Positions 49,229-58,405 of a stretch of DNA of 64,000 nt are shown one piece after another. The notes under the pieces are model-generated. The model saw only the letters and a program-made list of their open reading frames with translations, was not told the origin of the DNA and made no database searches. The translations under genes and the position numbers were made by a program. The first letter of the stretch is position 1. Each line of letters opens with the position of its first letter. This stretch comes from Rubripirellula sp. (GTDB taxonomy: Bacteria; Planctomycetota; Planctomycetia; Pirellulales; Pirellulaceae), in assembly GCA_029245125.1 (NCBI GenBank), contig JAQWPZ010000228.1, forward strand, positions 1 to 64,000, given 5' to 3'.

Positions 49229-49605
49229 GGCTGACGCGATCTCGCGGCGGACACCACGTGCTCCTCCCGCTCAGCCCACCTCGTCAGCCCACCTCGTCAG
49301 CCCACCGCGTCAGCCCACCCAATCAGTTGAAATGCAGCGGCGACGATCGGCATCCCTGCCTGCTGCCGCATGACAATCCAGATTGATGAGATTCGGCCGG
49401 TGATGAGATTCCGTCGGTACGCAAAGCGGATCTGATCCTTGCGACGCCCAAGAGATCGGGCTCCCAACTACCGAATCCGCCGGAAATAAAGTGAGCCGAC
49501 CTATCGATCTCACCACTCATAAGCGGTTCGGTTCAGTGCAGGTTCAACGGGGGTGGTGTTCGATGCGCATTCCAATCCGTTACCTTAGTGATCGACAGTC
49601 TTTAA
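49229..49605. other. Spacer with 13-bp tandem repeat
   Basis: No gene is supported. The left part holds the tandem repeat at 49271-49322. The right part should carry the promoter of the isomerase/epimerase-like gene; no operator was recognised. Confidence 0.45.
49271..49322. repeat. 13-bp tandem repeat, four copies
   Basis: TCAGCCCACCTCG at 49271-49283 and 49284-49296, then TCAGCCCACCGCG and TCAGCCCACCCAA to 49322. The only 13-bp unit in the window; it starts 42 bp beyond the exporter permease stop. Confidence 0.9.
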
Positions 49606-50484
49606 ATGGTTCGTCCCTCAATCCAGATGGGTAAAACGATGGATGCTTGGCCGATTGGTGTTTTTGCTTCGATTGACGCGGGCCTCGGAGTCGCTTGGGA
49701 TGTGATCGCTGACTTAAAAGTCCCAACCATTCAATTACATGCCCCGCATCCCGACAAACGAAATCAGGCGGCGGCCGAGACCTTTCGTGCTCAGATGGAT
49801 GAAATGGGCGTCCGCTGCACCGCCGTATTCGGTGGATTTGAGGGGGAAAGCTATGCAGATATTCCGACCGTCGTCCAAACCGTCGGATTGGTACCCGAGG
49901 CGTCTCGGTCGGGTCGGCTGAAAGAGATGATGGAGATCTCTGATTTTGCGAAGTGGCTCGGCTGCGACACGGTCGCCCTGCACCTGGGGTTCATTCCCCA
50001 TGACCCCAGCAATGACGGCTACCGTGAAATCGTCGCCGTGACACAACAACTGTGTGATCACTGCCAGGCCAACGAACAATACCTACACCTCGAAACTGGA
50101 CAAGAAACGGCTGATGGATTGCTTGAGTTCATCCAACAGGTCGGGCGAGACAATCTGAAGATCAACTTCGATCCCGCCAACATGATCCTTTACGGAACGG
50201 GTGAACCGATCGAAGCGTTACAACAGGTCGGAGCCCATGTTCGTAGCGTGCACTGCAAGGATGGAACCTGGAGTGATACCCCGGGTGATTCGTGGGGCCA
50301 AGAAGTGCCACTCGGAGAAGGTGACGTCGGAATGGAAAAATATCTCCGCACACTCCACGCCATCGGCTACACCGGCCCACTCACGATCGAACGTGAAATC
50401 CCCCAAGATCCAGAACGCCAAAAGGCGGAGATCGGCCAGGCAATTGAACTGTTGACCGGTTTACGAGAAACCATTCTCGCCTGA
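49606..50484 (+). CDS. Sugar phosphate isomerase/epimerase-like TIM barrel
   Basis: 292 residues of the xylose-isomerase-like TIM-barrel family (AP_endonuc_2). Conserved segments: PIGVFASIDAGLGVAWDVIA at the N-terminus, VPTIQLHAPH, CDTVALHLGFIPHD, YLHLETGQETADGLLEFI, KINFDPANMILYGTG (with the Asp likely to bind metal), VRSVHCKDG and GPLTIEREI. Glu, Asp and His at these places form the divalent-metal site of the family. The actual sugar is unknown; family members are 3-keto-sugar, inosose or tagatose/psicose epimerases. The first ATG is 49606; 49627 and 49639 are alternatives. No sugar operon surrounds it. Confidence 0.88.
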   Translation: MVRPSIQMGKTMDAWPIGVFASIDAGLGVAWDVIADLKVPTIQLHAPHPDKRNQAAAETFRAQMDEMGVRCTAVFGGFEGESYADIPTVVQTVGLVPEASRSGRLKEMMEISDFAKWLGCDTVALHLGFIPHDPSNDGYREIVAVTQQLCDHCQANEQYLHLETGQETADGLLEFIQQVGRDNLKINFDPANMILYGTGEPIEALQQVGAHVRSVHCKDGTWSDTPGDSWGQEVPLGEGDVGMEKYLRTLHAIGYTGPLTIEREIPQDPERQKAEIGQAIELLTGLRETILA

Positions 50485-50583
50485 TCCGACAAGTTCGAAT
50501 AGCGATCCAGAGCTCGAACGGTCTTCGAGGGTTCAGAGGAACACCAACCGAGCCCAGTAACCGTTTCTCTGCCGTCGTCTTGA

Positions 50584-50620
50584 AAAACACCCGCGTTCAC
50601 GAATCGGAAGCGGGTGTTTT
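50584..50620. terminator. Bidirectional intrinsic terminator
   Basis: AAAACACCCGC at 50584-50594 and GCGGGTGTTTT at 50610-50620: an 11-bp perfect stem with a 15-nt loop, with A-run on the left and T-run on the right. It lies between the convergent isomerase/epimerase-like gene and the TolC-like gene and can stop transcription from either side. The clearest intrinsic terminator in the window. Confidence 0.8.
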
Positions 50621-50718
50621 GAGAGCTGGTGTCTTGAGCGTTGGGATTTTGAACCCAGCCGCGTCTACTGCCCGGATAGTCCTAGGCCGTTCGCCGCATT
50701 CAACTGCCGCACTGGCGA

Positions 50719-53700
50719 CTAGATTTCTGGTTTCGGTAGCGGCGGTAACTGGTCTTGAATCCTTACCGACGCAGCGGAAGCCTGATCAGCTGGGACCGGC
50801 GTATCGCCTGGGACTGGCATCTCAGCTGGGACCGGCATATCGCCTGGGACCGGCATCTCAGCCGGGACTGGCATCTCAGCCGGGACGGGTGCGTCTGCGG
50901 GCATTGGCAGTTCCTCCAGCAGTGGCGTCGGGACGGGGACGCCAGCCGGGGTCGGCTCCGCCATTTCGCCGTAAGCCCCGGGTGACCCATCTACCCCGTG
51001 GGGCGAAACGGGGTCAGCAAAGCGATGCCCCAACTGCAACATCTCCGTGCCATATTTCGGTTCCACCGGCAACGAATGATAAGGGATCCCACATTCGTTG
51101 CAGTTACCACACTCGATCAATCCCTCAGCATTGGTTCCAGGCAGCCCCATCAAGGCTTCTGGCGATAACTTACCCGGATCGATCCAGAGTCCATCTGGGG
51201 TCAATTCCATCGTGCCAAGATCGAAGTCAAGGCTGCGTCGCAAAATCTCGTAGTTGACGAAGATATCCAACAAACCGTTCTGCGCTCGTAACAAGTCAGT
51301 CAGTGCACTAATCGCATCACGAGCAGCAGTTGGCCCGGTGGTTGTCTGCCGCGCCTCGCTGGCTGCTCGAATGTCATTCGTCAATTCGATTTGTTCAGCA
51401 GCGATCCCCACGGATTGACGACCAATTTCGAAGAGAAACCGATCGGCTTGCAATTGTCGCACCTCGGCCCGCAATACTTGCCAGATCGAATCTTCGAAAT
51501 TGTAAAAACTTCTTCGCGTCTGTTCGTATTGAATCAAAGCCCGACGGTAGTCATTGCGTTCCAGCAGCCGTGTAATCGGTGCATCCCACTCGAGGCCGAC
51601 TCGCAGTTGTGTACTTGCAGACGAGGAAGTCAACCTAAACGGATTGCTGCTTGCGTTGCCGACACCACCACTGAACGTCAGATCGAGAGTACTTTCTAAA
51701 TCATCCGCAACGACTTCGATATTCCGCCATTGATCGACCAAGATGCCCCGAGCATTGGCCCAATCGCGACGGTTGTTTCTCGCGATTTCCAACGCGATGT
51801 CTGGCGAAATATCAATCTCCGGCAGCAACACACTCTCGGTCCGAGCACGAGCTTGAATCAATTGCAGCGAAAGCACATCGTCGCCTAATTCGGCAAGTAA
51901 GTTTTGTGATGCCAGAATGATCTCGTCTCGCAGCTGGATCGCCAGATCGCGAGGATCAATGGTTCCCGCCTCTGCATTCCCCAAGGCGTCGAAAGCGGCT
52001 TCCAATTTTTCGAAACGATCCTTGTACTCAAGTAATTTAGCGGCGAATATTTCGAATGAGGTGACCAGCTCCTCGTCCAAATCAGTGATCGCGGCCATAT
52101 CGAAGATCGCTTCATCGATCAAAGGGACATTCAACAAACCACAAATACTCTGTTTTTCAAGCTCGTAGAGCTCCACCAGAGAACCGTTCTGCTGCCGGCG
52201 TTGGGGAAGCGTCAAGGACAGTTTCTCAATGTCCTCTTGAATCACTGGTAAGTCTTGTTCCATCAATTGGTCGATAAAACTATCCAATGGCTGCAACTCG
52301 GTTCGCAAACGAGCAAGGTTCTGCTCGAGAGCGGGCGTCCAGGCAATCTGCGAGACTGGCAATCCCGTATCTGGGTCGAGACGAAATTCACCCTGCTCCA
52401 AGATTTCGACGTTCAAAACTCCAGCGTTGCTTCGCAACTCGCTGAGCTCTTCTCGGCGATTCACTAAGTCGCGATCGATCAGCTCAAAGCGATCCAAGAA
52501 TGGATCGTCCAGGCGAACACAGATGTAGGGAGGCAGTCCGAGCGTGGAAAGGAACTGGTCGAGTGATCGCTGAAAACTAGCTTGTTGTTGCACTAATCCG
52601 CGTTGCGAAGTCAACAGACTTTGCCGGGTCTGGGCGACCTGCAACCGCTGCGACAAAATTCGCGAACTGTCGTCAGGAATAGTCGTGAGCAATTCAACCA
52701 GCGAGTCTTCGAGGATCAACAAGTTTTCCGATTGCCGAGCGATGTTCTCTTCCGAGTTACGGATCTGCAACTCGTTTTGCAAGAGTCCGAGGAAGCCACC
52801 CGCGCCACCACCTCCAGCCCCGAACGCATTCACACTCGCGTTAATATTCCGTGAAGCTGTTTGAACAGGTCCTTCGATCCCACGGCCGATCGTGACATTC
52901 AAGTAGAAATTGCGTCGGTAACGTTCAAATTGCCTGATGGCGTACAACAATTGACGTTCGGACGCCGTTAAGCTTTCCAGAACCTTGTCGCGACCTGCAT
53001 TTCGCAGCAGTGGTTGAATGAGTGAGAAGTCTAACAAGGTGGAAGCGGTTTGAGCGTTTGCTCCATTCAGCTCCCAGACGATGTTGTTGGCAATTCCCGC
53101 GACCAACTCTCCCCCAGCCGCGAATCGACGACGCAGGGCAAGATCACGCGGACCGTTGCTGTCGAGTCCTACCGCGGCAAGCGTACTTGATTTGCTGGCG
53201 GTCAACGAAGTGTCGGCACCGCCAAAGAACTGCGTATCAAAGAAGAATCGTTCGGCGCTGACGTTCAATGCAGCAAAGTACAAGTTCTCCACTTGCTGCT
53301 GATAATCGCGTGAATGCAACAAGGCAATGCTCACCGCATTCTCAGCGTTCAAGACCAACACGCCATCTTCATCCAACGGCAAAAACTGCCACCAGTCGGG
53401 ATTCTCTGCAGTGTTGGTGAATCCAGCGGCTTCCCACATCGGATAACCCCGACGCCCATCGACACATTGCATGTATCGGTAGGCGGCCGGATCATCCAGC
53501 GGCATCGGCTGGAAATCAAGATCGAATGGGTTGAACATTCGACTCCGAGGGTCCACATCGACTCGGATCGGTGCAACTGGTGGGCGAGCCACATGCGAAG
53601 CTTTTTCGTCAATCAGACAATGAGCCTCCATATCAGCCTGCTTGCGATAATACTGGCGGTGGCAACCGACAGCGGAAAACGCGGTCGCCACAGTAAGCGC

Positions 53701-53742
53701 TAGCGAGGTAGAGAGGCCAAGTTTGGAGAGTGTTTGCATCAT
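50719..53742 (-). CDS. Very large TolC-like outer-membrane lipoprotein
   Basis: About 1007 residues; TolC-type proteins usually have 430-500. The signal peptide (LSTSLALTVATAFSAVGCHRQ) carries a lipobox AVGC. Two outer-membrane-efflux repeats with long helices are recognisable: the first at about 110-400 (LNAENAVSIALLHSRDYQQQ, LLDFSLIQPLLRNAG) and the second at about 660-870 (ISPDIALEIARNNRRDWANA, LRVGLEWDAPITRLLERNDY). Between them lies an extra helical segment of roughly 200 residues. Near the C-terminus is a cysteine cluster CGNCNECG, then a disordered tail with MPVPAE/MPVPGD repeats. Such proteins form the exit duct of efflux pumps or type I secretion. ATG 53742 or 53739 starts the signal peptide. 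No pump gene is adjacent. Confidence 0.85.
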   Translation of the reverse strand: MMQTLSKLGLSTSLALTVATAFSAVGCHRQYYRKQADMEAHCLIDEKASHVARPPVAPIRVDVDPRSRMFNPFDLDFQPMPLDDPAAYRYMQCVDGRRGYPMWEAAGFTNTAENPDWWQFLPLDEDGVLVLNAENAVSIALLHSRDYQQQVENLYFAALNVSAERFFFDTQFFGGADTSLTASKSSTLAAVGLDSNGPRDLALRRRFAAGGELVAGIANNIVWELNGANAQTASTLLDFSLIQPLLRNAGRDKVLESLTASERQLLYAIRQFERYRRNFYLNVTIGRGIEGPVQTASRNINASVNAFGAGGGGAGGFLGLLQNELQIRNSEENIARQSENLLILEDSLVELLTTIPDDSSRILSQRLQVAQTRQSLLTSQRGLVQQQASFQRSLDQFLSTLGLPPYICVRLDDPFLDRFELIDRDLVNRREELSELRSNAGVLNVEILEQGEFRLDPDTGLPVSQIAWTPALEQNLARLRTELQPLDSFIDQLMEQDLPVIQEDIEKLSLTLPQRRQQNGSLVELYELEKQSICGLLNVPLIDEAIFDMAAITDLDEELVTSFEIFAAKLLEYKDRFEKLEAAFDALGNAEAGTIDPRDLAIQLRDEIILASQNLLAELGDDVLSLQLIQARARTESVLLPEIDISPDIALEIARNNRRDWANARGILVDQWRNIEVVADDLESTLDLTFSGGVGNASSNPFRLTSSSASTQLRVGLEWDAPITRLLERNDYRRALIQYEQTRRSFYNFEDSIWQVLRAEVRQLQADRFLFEIGRQSVGIAAEQIELTNDIRAASEARQTTTGPTAARDAISALTDLLRAQNGLLDIFVNYEILRRSLDFDLGTMELTPDGLWIDPGKLSPEALMGLPGTNAEGLIECGNCNECGIPYHSLPVEPKYGTEMLQLGHRFADPVSPHGVDGSPGAYGEMAEPTPAGVPVPTPLLEELPMPADAPVPAEMPVPAEMPVPGDMPVPAEMPVPGDTPVPADQASAASVRIQDQLPPLPKPEI
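50800..50890 (-). repeat. 18-bp repeats coding the TolC-like protein tail
   Basis: Units of 18 bp such as GGGACCGGCATCTCAGCC (plus-strand reading) recur about five times with changes, coding MPVPAE/MPVPGD blocks 55 codons or less from the stop. Confidence 0.85.
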
Positions 53743-54274
53743 AGTGATTGCGACCGTGAAGACCGAAGAATCGTGCAATAGTGTCAGAACCGGCGCATCA
53801 CTGATGGCCGTTCCCGTTGTTAAGAGATTCGGTAGTCGTAACCGTTCGAATCAGTAGGACCCGTGTGAAAGCGGCTGGAGCAAGCCACCCAAATCGGCTG
53901 GTGACAGCTAGGTCGACCCTGTGGATTGAATCAATTGGCACCACCCGAAGCCCCCGGAACCCCCCAATCGGTACGGTCCCTGCCGGGATTCAACAGCGGG
54001 AAAGGGCCGCGATTTGGCGGGAAAGGGCCGCGAGAGACTTTGGAAGAGCCCTTTTTGAGCCTAAAAGAGCCGGCTTAGGCCGCAGAATCGGCCACTTTAT
54101 GAGGCATTAAGCCGGTTAACCTTAGAAATCCTTGACGTTACAAATTGCCCAACTTAGTATGCGAGCTGGCAGTTTCTGCCCCTCCTCTAAGAATCGCTGT
54201 TCGGTTTTCGGATCGCTCATCGCAACCAAGGGAGGTCTAACTCCTCCATTCTCCGCCGCGACTCAATCACGACC
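53743..54274. other. Divergent spacer between TolC-like and coiled-coil membrane-protein genes
   Basis: No gene is supported. It should hold both promoters. A 21-bp-period duplication lies at 53996-54036. GGAGGTCTAACTCCTCC at about 54231-54247 is a small inverted repeat (GGAG/CTCC) some 28 bp before the downstream ATG and could influence translation. Confidence 0.45.
53996..54036. repeat. 21-bp-period tandem duplication
   Basis: GCGGGAAAGGGCCGCGA occurs at 53996-54012 and again at 54017-54033, separated by TTTG. Located in the divergent spacer. Confidence 0.85.
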
Positions 54275-55744
54275 ATGCAATTTGTCCCAATCGGTCTGTT
54301 GGTCATTCTTCTGATCGGCTTTTTCGTTGTCGTCTGGAAGGCCGCGCCAGAATGGCGTTGGTTCAACATCGTCGCCGTCTGCATCACGATGATCTTGGCG
54401 ATCTTGTTTTTGTTTCCCACCGCCGGCGTGCTGGCAAGCCGGAGTGCTTGGCATCAAATCAAAGAGAAGTTGGAAGTCCAAGCTGCCGACGTCCTCGCTG
54501 AAAACAAAACCATTAAATATGGCGACCCCGACGATCCGGCTGCCGGCGAAGGCATCGTCGAACTCGATCGAAAGTTGGCCAAGATCGGAACAGAGGCTGG
54601 CCGCCGGTGGCGGAACCTGCAAATGCAAAACGTTGCCAATAACAACATCACGCTGGCCGACATCGGCGATGCTGGCATCGGTGGCGGTATCCCGGCTGAT
54701 CCGAATGCCCCAGCCGAACCCGCTCCAACCGAACCACTGATCCCGCAAGAATTGGTCGTTTACGGGTTCGCGGAAACCGCTAGTCAAAATGCGGATGGGG
54801 CAGGCCAATCACTACCTTTGCCTAACTTTTATCTCGGTGAGTTTCGTGTTGTCAGCAGCACACCAACGCAGGTGGTACTCTCGCCAACCGGAAAGCTCGA
54901 AGCGAACCAATTGCAGGCCATCAGCAGCAAGCAGGCAAAGAGTTGGTCGCTGTACGAATTACTCCCGTTGGATGGTCATCACCCATTCATCGCTGAGGGC
55001 AGCTTGCCGTCGGACGACAATTTTCTTGGCCGTATGGACGATGCGAGAATCGATCAACTACTGGCCAATCGTGTCACCCCCGAGACATTGGCTGAGTACA
55101 CGCGAGATGGTGGTCGGAACAAGCCAGACGATCCGCTGCTGACGCGATGGCAGAAAATCGAATTTACCCAAAATCACTCACTTGAAGTTGACAGCCCGGA
55201 GCAACGCGGAGCACTCGACGGAGGATTTTTTGACGAGAGTGGGCGAGCCGTGGACAGCCGCTTGCAACGCGGCGAGGACGGCAGCGTCAAATTTAAGAAG
55301 AGTGACCAAATTGTCATCAAAGAGGAATCTGCCACCAAGTTGATCGAAACTGGAGTCGCAGAACTGCGAGATACATATTACTTACGTCCGCTCAACGATT
55401 ACCGCTACGTACTGCGTAGAATCCGTCTCCGGTTGACCGAATTAGCCAACCGAACCCAAGAGCTCGAATTCGAAAAGAAGGTACTCGAAGAAGCAATTGC
55501 CAAGTCCGAAGGCATGATCGTCACCAACCAAGTCATCAAAGACAAATTGGAGCAAGATCGGGATCAATTCACCGTCGAAAACAAGTCCATCAAGGCTTAC
55601 ACCGACAATATCCAAACGGTCGTCAAGCAGATGAAATCGGACATGGCTCGCCTGCACTCTGAAAACATTGCACTGGAGAAAAGGCTGGATCAGCTCCATT
55701 TCAACATCGAGCAACGACTCGACGCTGTCACCATGGCGCGGTAG
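54275..55744 (+). CDS. Two-helix membrane protein with C-terminal coiled coil, unknown function
   Basis: 489 residues. Two membrane helices at about 5-22 and 32-50 (MQFVPIGLLVILLIGFFVVV; VAVCITMILAILFLFPTAGV). A periplasmic or cytoplasmic globular middle follows (about 60-380; LVVYGFAETASQN, NFYLGEFRVVSSTPTQVVLS, LYELLPLDGHHPFIAEG). A coiled coil occupies about 385-489, rich in Leu, Glu, Lys and Arg (NRTQELEFEKKVLEEAIAKS). No domain is known to me; the general plan recalls the protein at 33153-34658. It lies upstream of another unknown gene on the same strand (164-bp gap). Confidence 0.75.
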   Translation: MQFVPIGLLVILLIGFFVVVWKAAPEWRWFNIVAVCITMILAILFLFPTAGVLASRSAWHQIKEKLEVQAADVLAENKTIKYGDPDDPAAGEGIVELDRKLAKIGTEAGRRWRNLQMQNVANNNITLADIGDAGIGGGIPADPNAPAEPAPTEPLIPQELVVYGFAETASQNADGAGQSLPLPNFYLGEFRVVSSTPTQVVLSPTGKLEANQLQAISSKQAKSWSLYELLPLDGHHPFIAEGSLPSDDNFLGRMDDARIDQLLANRVTPETLAEYTRDGGRNKPDDPLLTRWQKIEFTQNHSLEVDSPEQRGALDGGFFDESGRAVDSRLQRGEDGSVKFKKSDQIVIKEESATKLIETGVAELRDTYYLRPLNDYRYVLRRIRLRLTELANRTQELEFEKKVLEEAIAKSEGMIVTNQVIKDKLEQDRDQFTVENKSIKAYTDNIQTVVKQMKSDMARLHSENIALEKRLDQLHFNIEQRLDAVTMAR

Positions 55745-55908
55745 CATCCGCCCCCCCAATCCCGCTAGACTACAGATCAGTCGATTTGGCATTGAGTCCG
55801 AAGGCTACGACGAGCCGGACATGATTCAGGCAGAAGCACCTCCAATGTGTGGTGTCTTCCCTCAGCGACTGCAGTGAGAACAATCTTGCCTTGAAGGAAT
55901 AAGCGAGA

Positions 55909-56388
55909 ATGAAAGGTCAGTGGGTTGATATCGAATTTGATTGTCTGCCACTTCGCAGCATCACACGCCTCGACGTCCCAGTCGATGCCTCTCCCGTGCA
56001 CGAGCAATTTGTGCTGCGGATCAAATCGGCGATGCAGAAACATGGCAGCCACAACACTTATTATCTGCACCGTGGGAAGTGCACCTATCATCTCACCAAT
56101 GCACCCGACAGCGGCACCGTAACCTTCGCTTTCGAGGGAACAGTGATGACCGACTCTGAAGACCGGACGACCAAAGCGGTTGACATTGTTGCCAAACTGG
56201 CCAGCGAAACGTGCGCGTGGTTGAGTGAACCGATCGTCGGATTCTTAGCGGAAAGCGTCCAGCACGCTTTGCTGATCGAATTCAATTCCTACATTGAAGC
56301 CGGCGACTTGGAAAAGACTGAACAGCGGATCAAGGCTGTGCAAGCACAAAGCGACGCCTCCGACGGCTACGTCGGCATGTATCTGTAA
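55909..56388 (+). CDS. Conserved hypothetical protein (159 aa)
   Basis: A soluble protein without signal peptide: MKGQWVDIEFDCLPLRSITR, then a mixed alpha/beta core (HNTYYLHRGKCTYHLTNAPD, GTVTFAFEGTVMTDSEDRTT) and a helical C-terminal half (ALLIEFNSYIEAGDLEKTEQ). AAGGAAT lies 13 bases before the ATG. Codon pattern and clear borders make it a real gene. No family is recognised. Its stop is followed by a likely terminator hairpin. It is convergent with the minus-strand cluster containing the WXG100-like gene, so a link is conceivable but not shown. Confidence 0.7.
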   Translation: MKGQWVDIEFDCLPLRSITRLDVPVDASPVHEQFVLRIKSAMQKHGSHNTYYLHRGKCTYHLTNAPDSGTVTFAFEGTVMTDSEDRTTKAVDIVAKLASETCAWLSEPIVGFLAESVQHALLIEFNSYIEAGDLEKTEQRIKAVQAQSDASDGYVGMYL

Positions 56389-56404
56389 AAGAACCGGCCT
56401 CGAT

Positions 56405-56429
56405 CGCCGCTTTGCCCCACGAAGCGGCG
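56405..56429 (+). terminator. Hairpin after the 159-residue hypothetical gene
   Basis: CGCCGCTT (56405-56412) and AAGCGGCG (56422-56429), 9-nt loop, 17 bp after the stop codon at 56388. The stem is GC-rich and perfect but only weakly T-rich after it; a plausible terminator. Confidence 0.5.
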
Positions 56430-56502
56430 TATCTGTCTCGACTGCTGCCTAAACGCCTTCAGCAAGGAGAGTTCCCCAGCAAAACACGGGAACAGCCGGC
56501 GC

Positions 56503-56536
56503 CTGCTTTTGATTGAACGCTGCTTTTGATTGAACG
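56503..56536. repeat. 17-bp tandem duplication
   Basis: CTGCTTTTGATTGAACG at 56503-56519 and 56520-56536, perfect, followed by CTGCT. It lies in the convergent spacer about 70 bp from the stop of the next minus-strand gene. Confidence 0.9.
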
Positions 56537-56607
56537 CTGCTCACCAGCAGGGCCCCCATGGCTTCGGTTGAACATCGATGCATTTCGCCTGCCGCGAGCC
56601 TCGCGAG

Positions 56608-57792
56608 CTAGCTGGACGCACTCGCGCTGGCGTCTAAGACTGCAGCGTAGCCCAAGACGTCTTCATGCTGTTTGCAGTACCCGGCAATCGCTCCACAGGC
56701 GGCTGACCGATTTTCAGCTGGGGTCACTTTTTTAGCAATTTCGATCAACAGCGGCACGATTCGTTGTGGTGGCAACTCATCGGGGACCAATTCGATTGCC
56801 GCATCAACCGCCTCCTGATGGCGACCGACGCGATCCAGCAGATCGACATAAGTTTCGATGGCCCCGGTGCCATGCTCTGAAACGTCGACGCTTCGCGCTT
56901 TCCGCTCAAACACTTTCAAACCAGCCTCGATATTTTCACCCAACAGGATCGAGTAAAAGGCAGCGTGAGCGGGATAGAAATCGACAAACGGTTCTTCACC
57001 GGGATACTGAAACTGATGGTGCAGTCGGCGTCCGTATTGCGTCAATTCCCAGGCTTTTCGAAGTTGTTCAGGATCATCCAGCACGGTCGAAATCTTGACG
57101 GTCGATGAGATGTGGGTGGTATCCAAGTGGTACCCGCCTTCCTCCAGTAACCATTTACGTTTTTCCAGCATCTCCACTAAGGTTTCTGATTCGTCCGCCG
57201 GGGCTTCCCGCCGCGAGATATCGCCTCGGACCATCGAAACCAATTCATCATAAAGATGATCCAACAGACGGGCCGCTGCTGCCTTACGGTCCGATTTACT
57301 ACGACCGGTCAAAGCTTGCTCGTAAAGCGTGATGCTATTGCAGGTTCCCTGATGATCCAAGACAGCTTGGTAGCCGCGTCCGACATCAACACCTTCGTGC
57401 AACAAGACTTGAATCATCTCGTCATAATTGTCATCACCAATTTCAATCTCCGCGATTAGCTTTCGTGCTAATGCTAAATCACCGGTCGGCCGCAAGTACA
57501 TCCAACCCTCACCAACTTTCCCCTGCTGGACCAACAGACTGCCTGCCTCGCGGCATGCTTCCAGCAGTCCGGCCTCAAGCTGTTTTTCGACTTCCTCGGG
57601 ATGGGACGGTTCCTCATCGCTGTTGACCAGTGGCAATCCGATTCGATTGCGTGTTCGCATTTTCAATGCCTCGAACAATTCCATCGGCCTTTCTGCCTGT
57701 CGAAAGAATTCGATCATCTGATCCAGCATCTCGCTGGGATTCTGTTGGTGCGCGTCCAGTAAGGCAAAAACGTCGGATTGAGTCTGATTCAT
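56608..57792 (-). CDS. Helical-repeat protein of unknown function (394 aa)
   Basis: A soluble, mostly helical protein. Many amphipathic helices suggest TPR- or HEAT-like folding: FFRQAERPMELFEALKMRTR, LVQQGKVGEGWMYLRPTGDL, ALARKLIAEIEIGDDNYDEM, LLDRVGRHQEAVDAAIELVP. Segments such as FVDFYPAHAAFYSILLGENI are strongly patterned. I know of no named family, but proteins of this composition occur in planctomycetes. It is the last gene (downstream end) of the minus-strand cluster with the TPR, WXG100-like and coiled-coil genes, separated from the coiled-coil gene by 118 bp, so cotranscription is uncertain. ATG 57792 gives MNQTQSDVFALLDAH. Confidence 0.7.
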   Translation of the reverse strand: MNQTQSDVFALLDAHQQNPSEMLDQMIEFFRQAERPMELFEALKMRTRNRIGLPLVNSDEEPSHPEEVEKQLEAGLLEACREAGSLLVQQGKVGEGWMYLRPTGDLALARKLIAEIEIGDDNYDEMIQVLLHEGVDVGRGYQAVLDHQGTCNSITLYEQALTGRSKSDRKAAAARLLDHLYDELVSMVRGDISRREAPADESETLVEMLEKRKWLLEEGGYHLDTTHISSTVKISTVLDDPEQLRKAWELTQYGRRLHHQFQYPGEEPFVDFYPAHAAFYSILLGENIEAGLKVFERKARSVDVSEHGTGAIETYVDLLDRVGRHQEAVDAAIELVPDELPPQRIVPLLIEIAKKVTPAENRSAACGAIAGYCKQHEDVLGYAAVLDASASASS

Positions 57793-57910
57793 CGGATTTG
57801 TATCGTTGGAGTTGTTCTCAAATCACTGACCACGGTTCGCTCAACCGCAACTTGCCAGGTAAAGAACTCATACAGAGTGGAAAACGAATTGGCGATCGAT
57901 GCAAGAGGGG

Positions 57911-58402
57911 CTACCCATCGCGTCTGGGTTGATCCGCATAAAGCCGTAATTGCTCGATGAGAGTCCTTAATTCATCGGCGGCCGTTGGCAGCAAAACTTC
58001 GCAATGCTCGACGACATCCACCAGAGGCCCCAATAGCTGATCACACCGCTGTGAAATTTCCAAGGCCCAAGCTTTTGCTTGCCGACACTTGGCTTCACAT
58101 TCTTGCACTCGCGTCTTTGCTGATTGCACACGTTTGGTGGCTTCGGTTGCCGACATCCGATCACCCGGCCTGGCCGCGGCTTGTTTTTCGGCCAGACGGT
58201 CTTTCGCCTCATTCAACTCACGCTCGGCGAGCTGTCGCTGTCGCCGCCAATACCCTGGCAGATCCTGCGTAAAGTACGCATCAGCCCGCTGGATCGTCAT
58301 GCGAACTTCCTGCAGTGTCTTCGACCACTGGCCTGACAAACGCAGCAGCCCAGCGTGGAACACTTCCAACGATTCAATGTTACGAACATTGCTGGTCGAC
58401 AT
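57911..58402 (-). CDS. Helical protein next to the WXG100-like gene (163 aa)
   Basis: 163 residues, almost wholly helical. The N-terminal part (IESLEVFHAGLLRLSGQWSK) contains a Trp within a pattern that resembles WXG100/LXG-type helical starts, and the centre is a long coiled coil (QLAERELNEAKDRLAEKQAA, then TKRVQSAKTRVQECEAKCRQ). The gene begins three bases after the stop of the WXG100-like gene, so the two are almost surely translated together. It might be a partner or chaperone of the small protein; that is inference. No signal peptide or membrane helix. Confidence 0.75.
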   Translation of the reverse strand: MSTSNVRNIESLEVFHAGLLRLSGQWSKTLQEVRMTIQRADAYFTQDLPGYWRRQRQLAERELNEAKDRLAEKQAAARPGDRMSATEATKRVQSAKTRVQECEAKCRQAKAWALEISQRCDQLLGPLVDVVEHCEVLLPTAADELRTLIEQLRLYADQPRRDG

Positions 58403-58405
58403 CGA

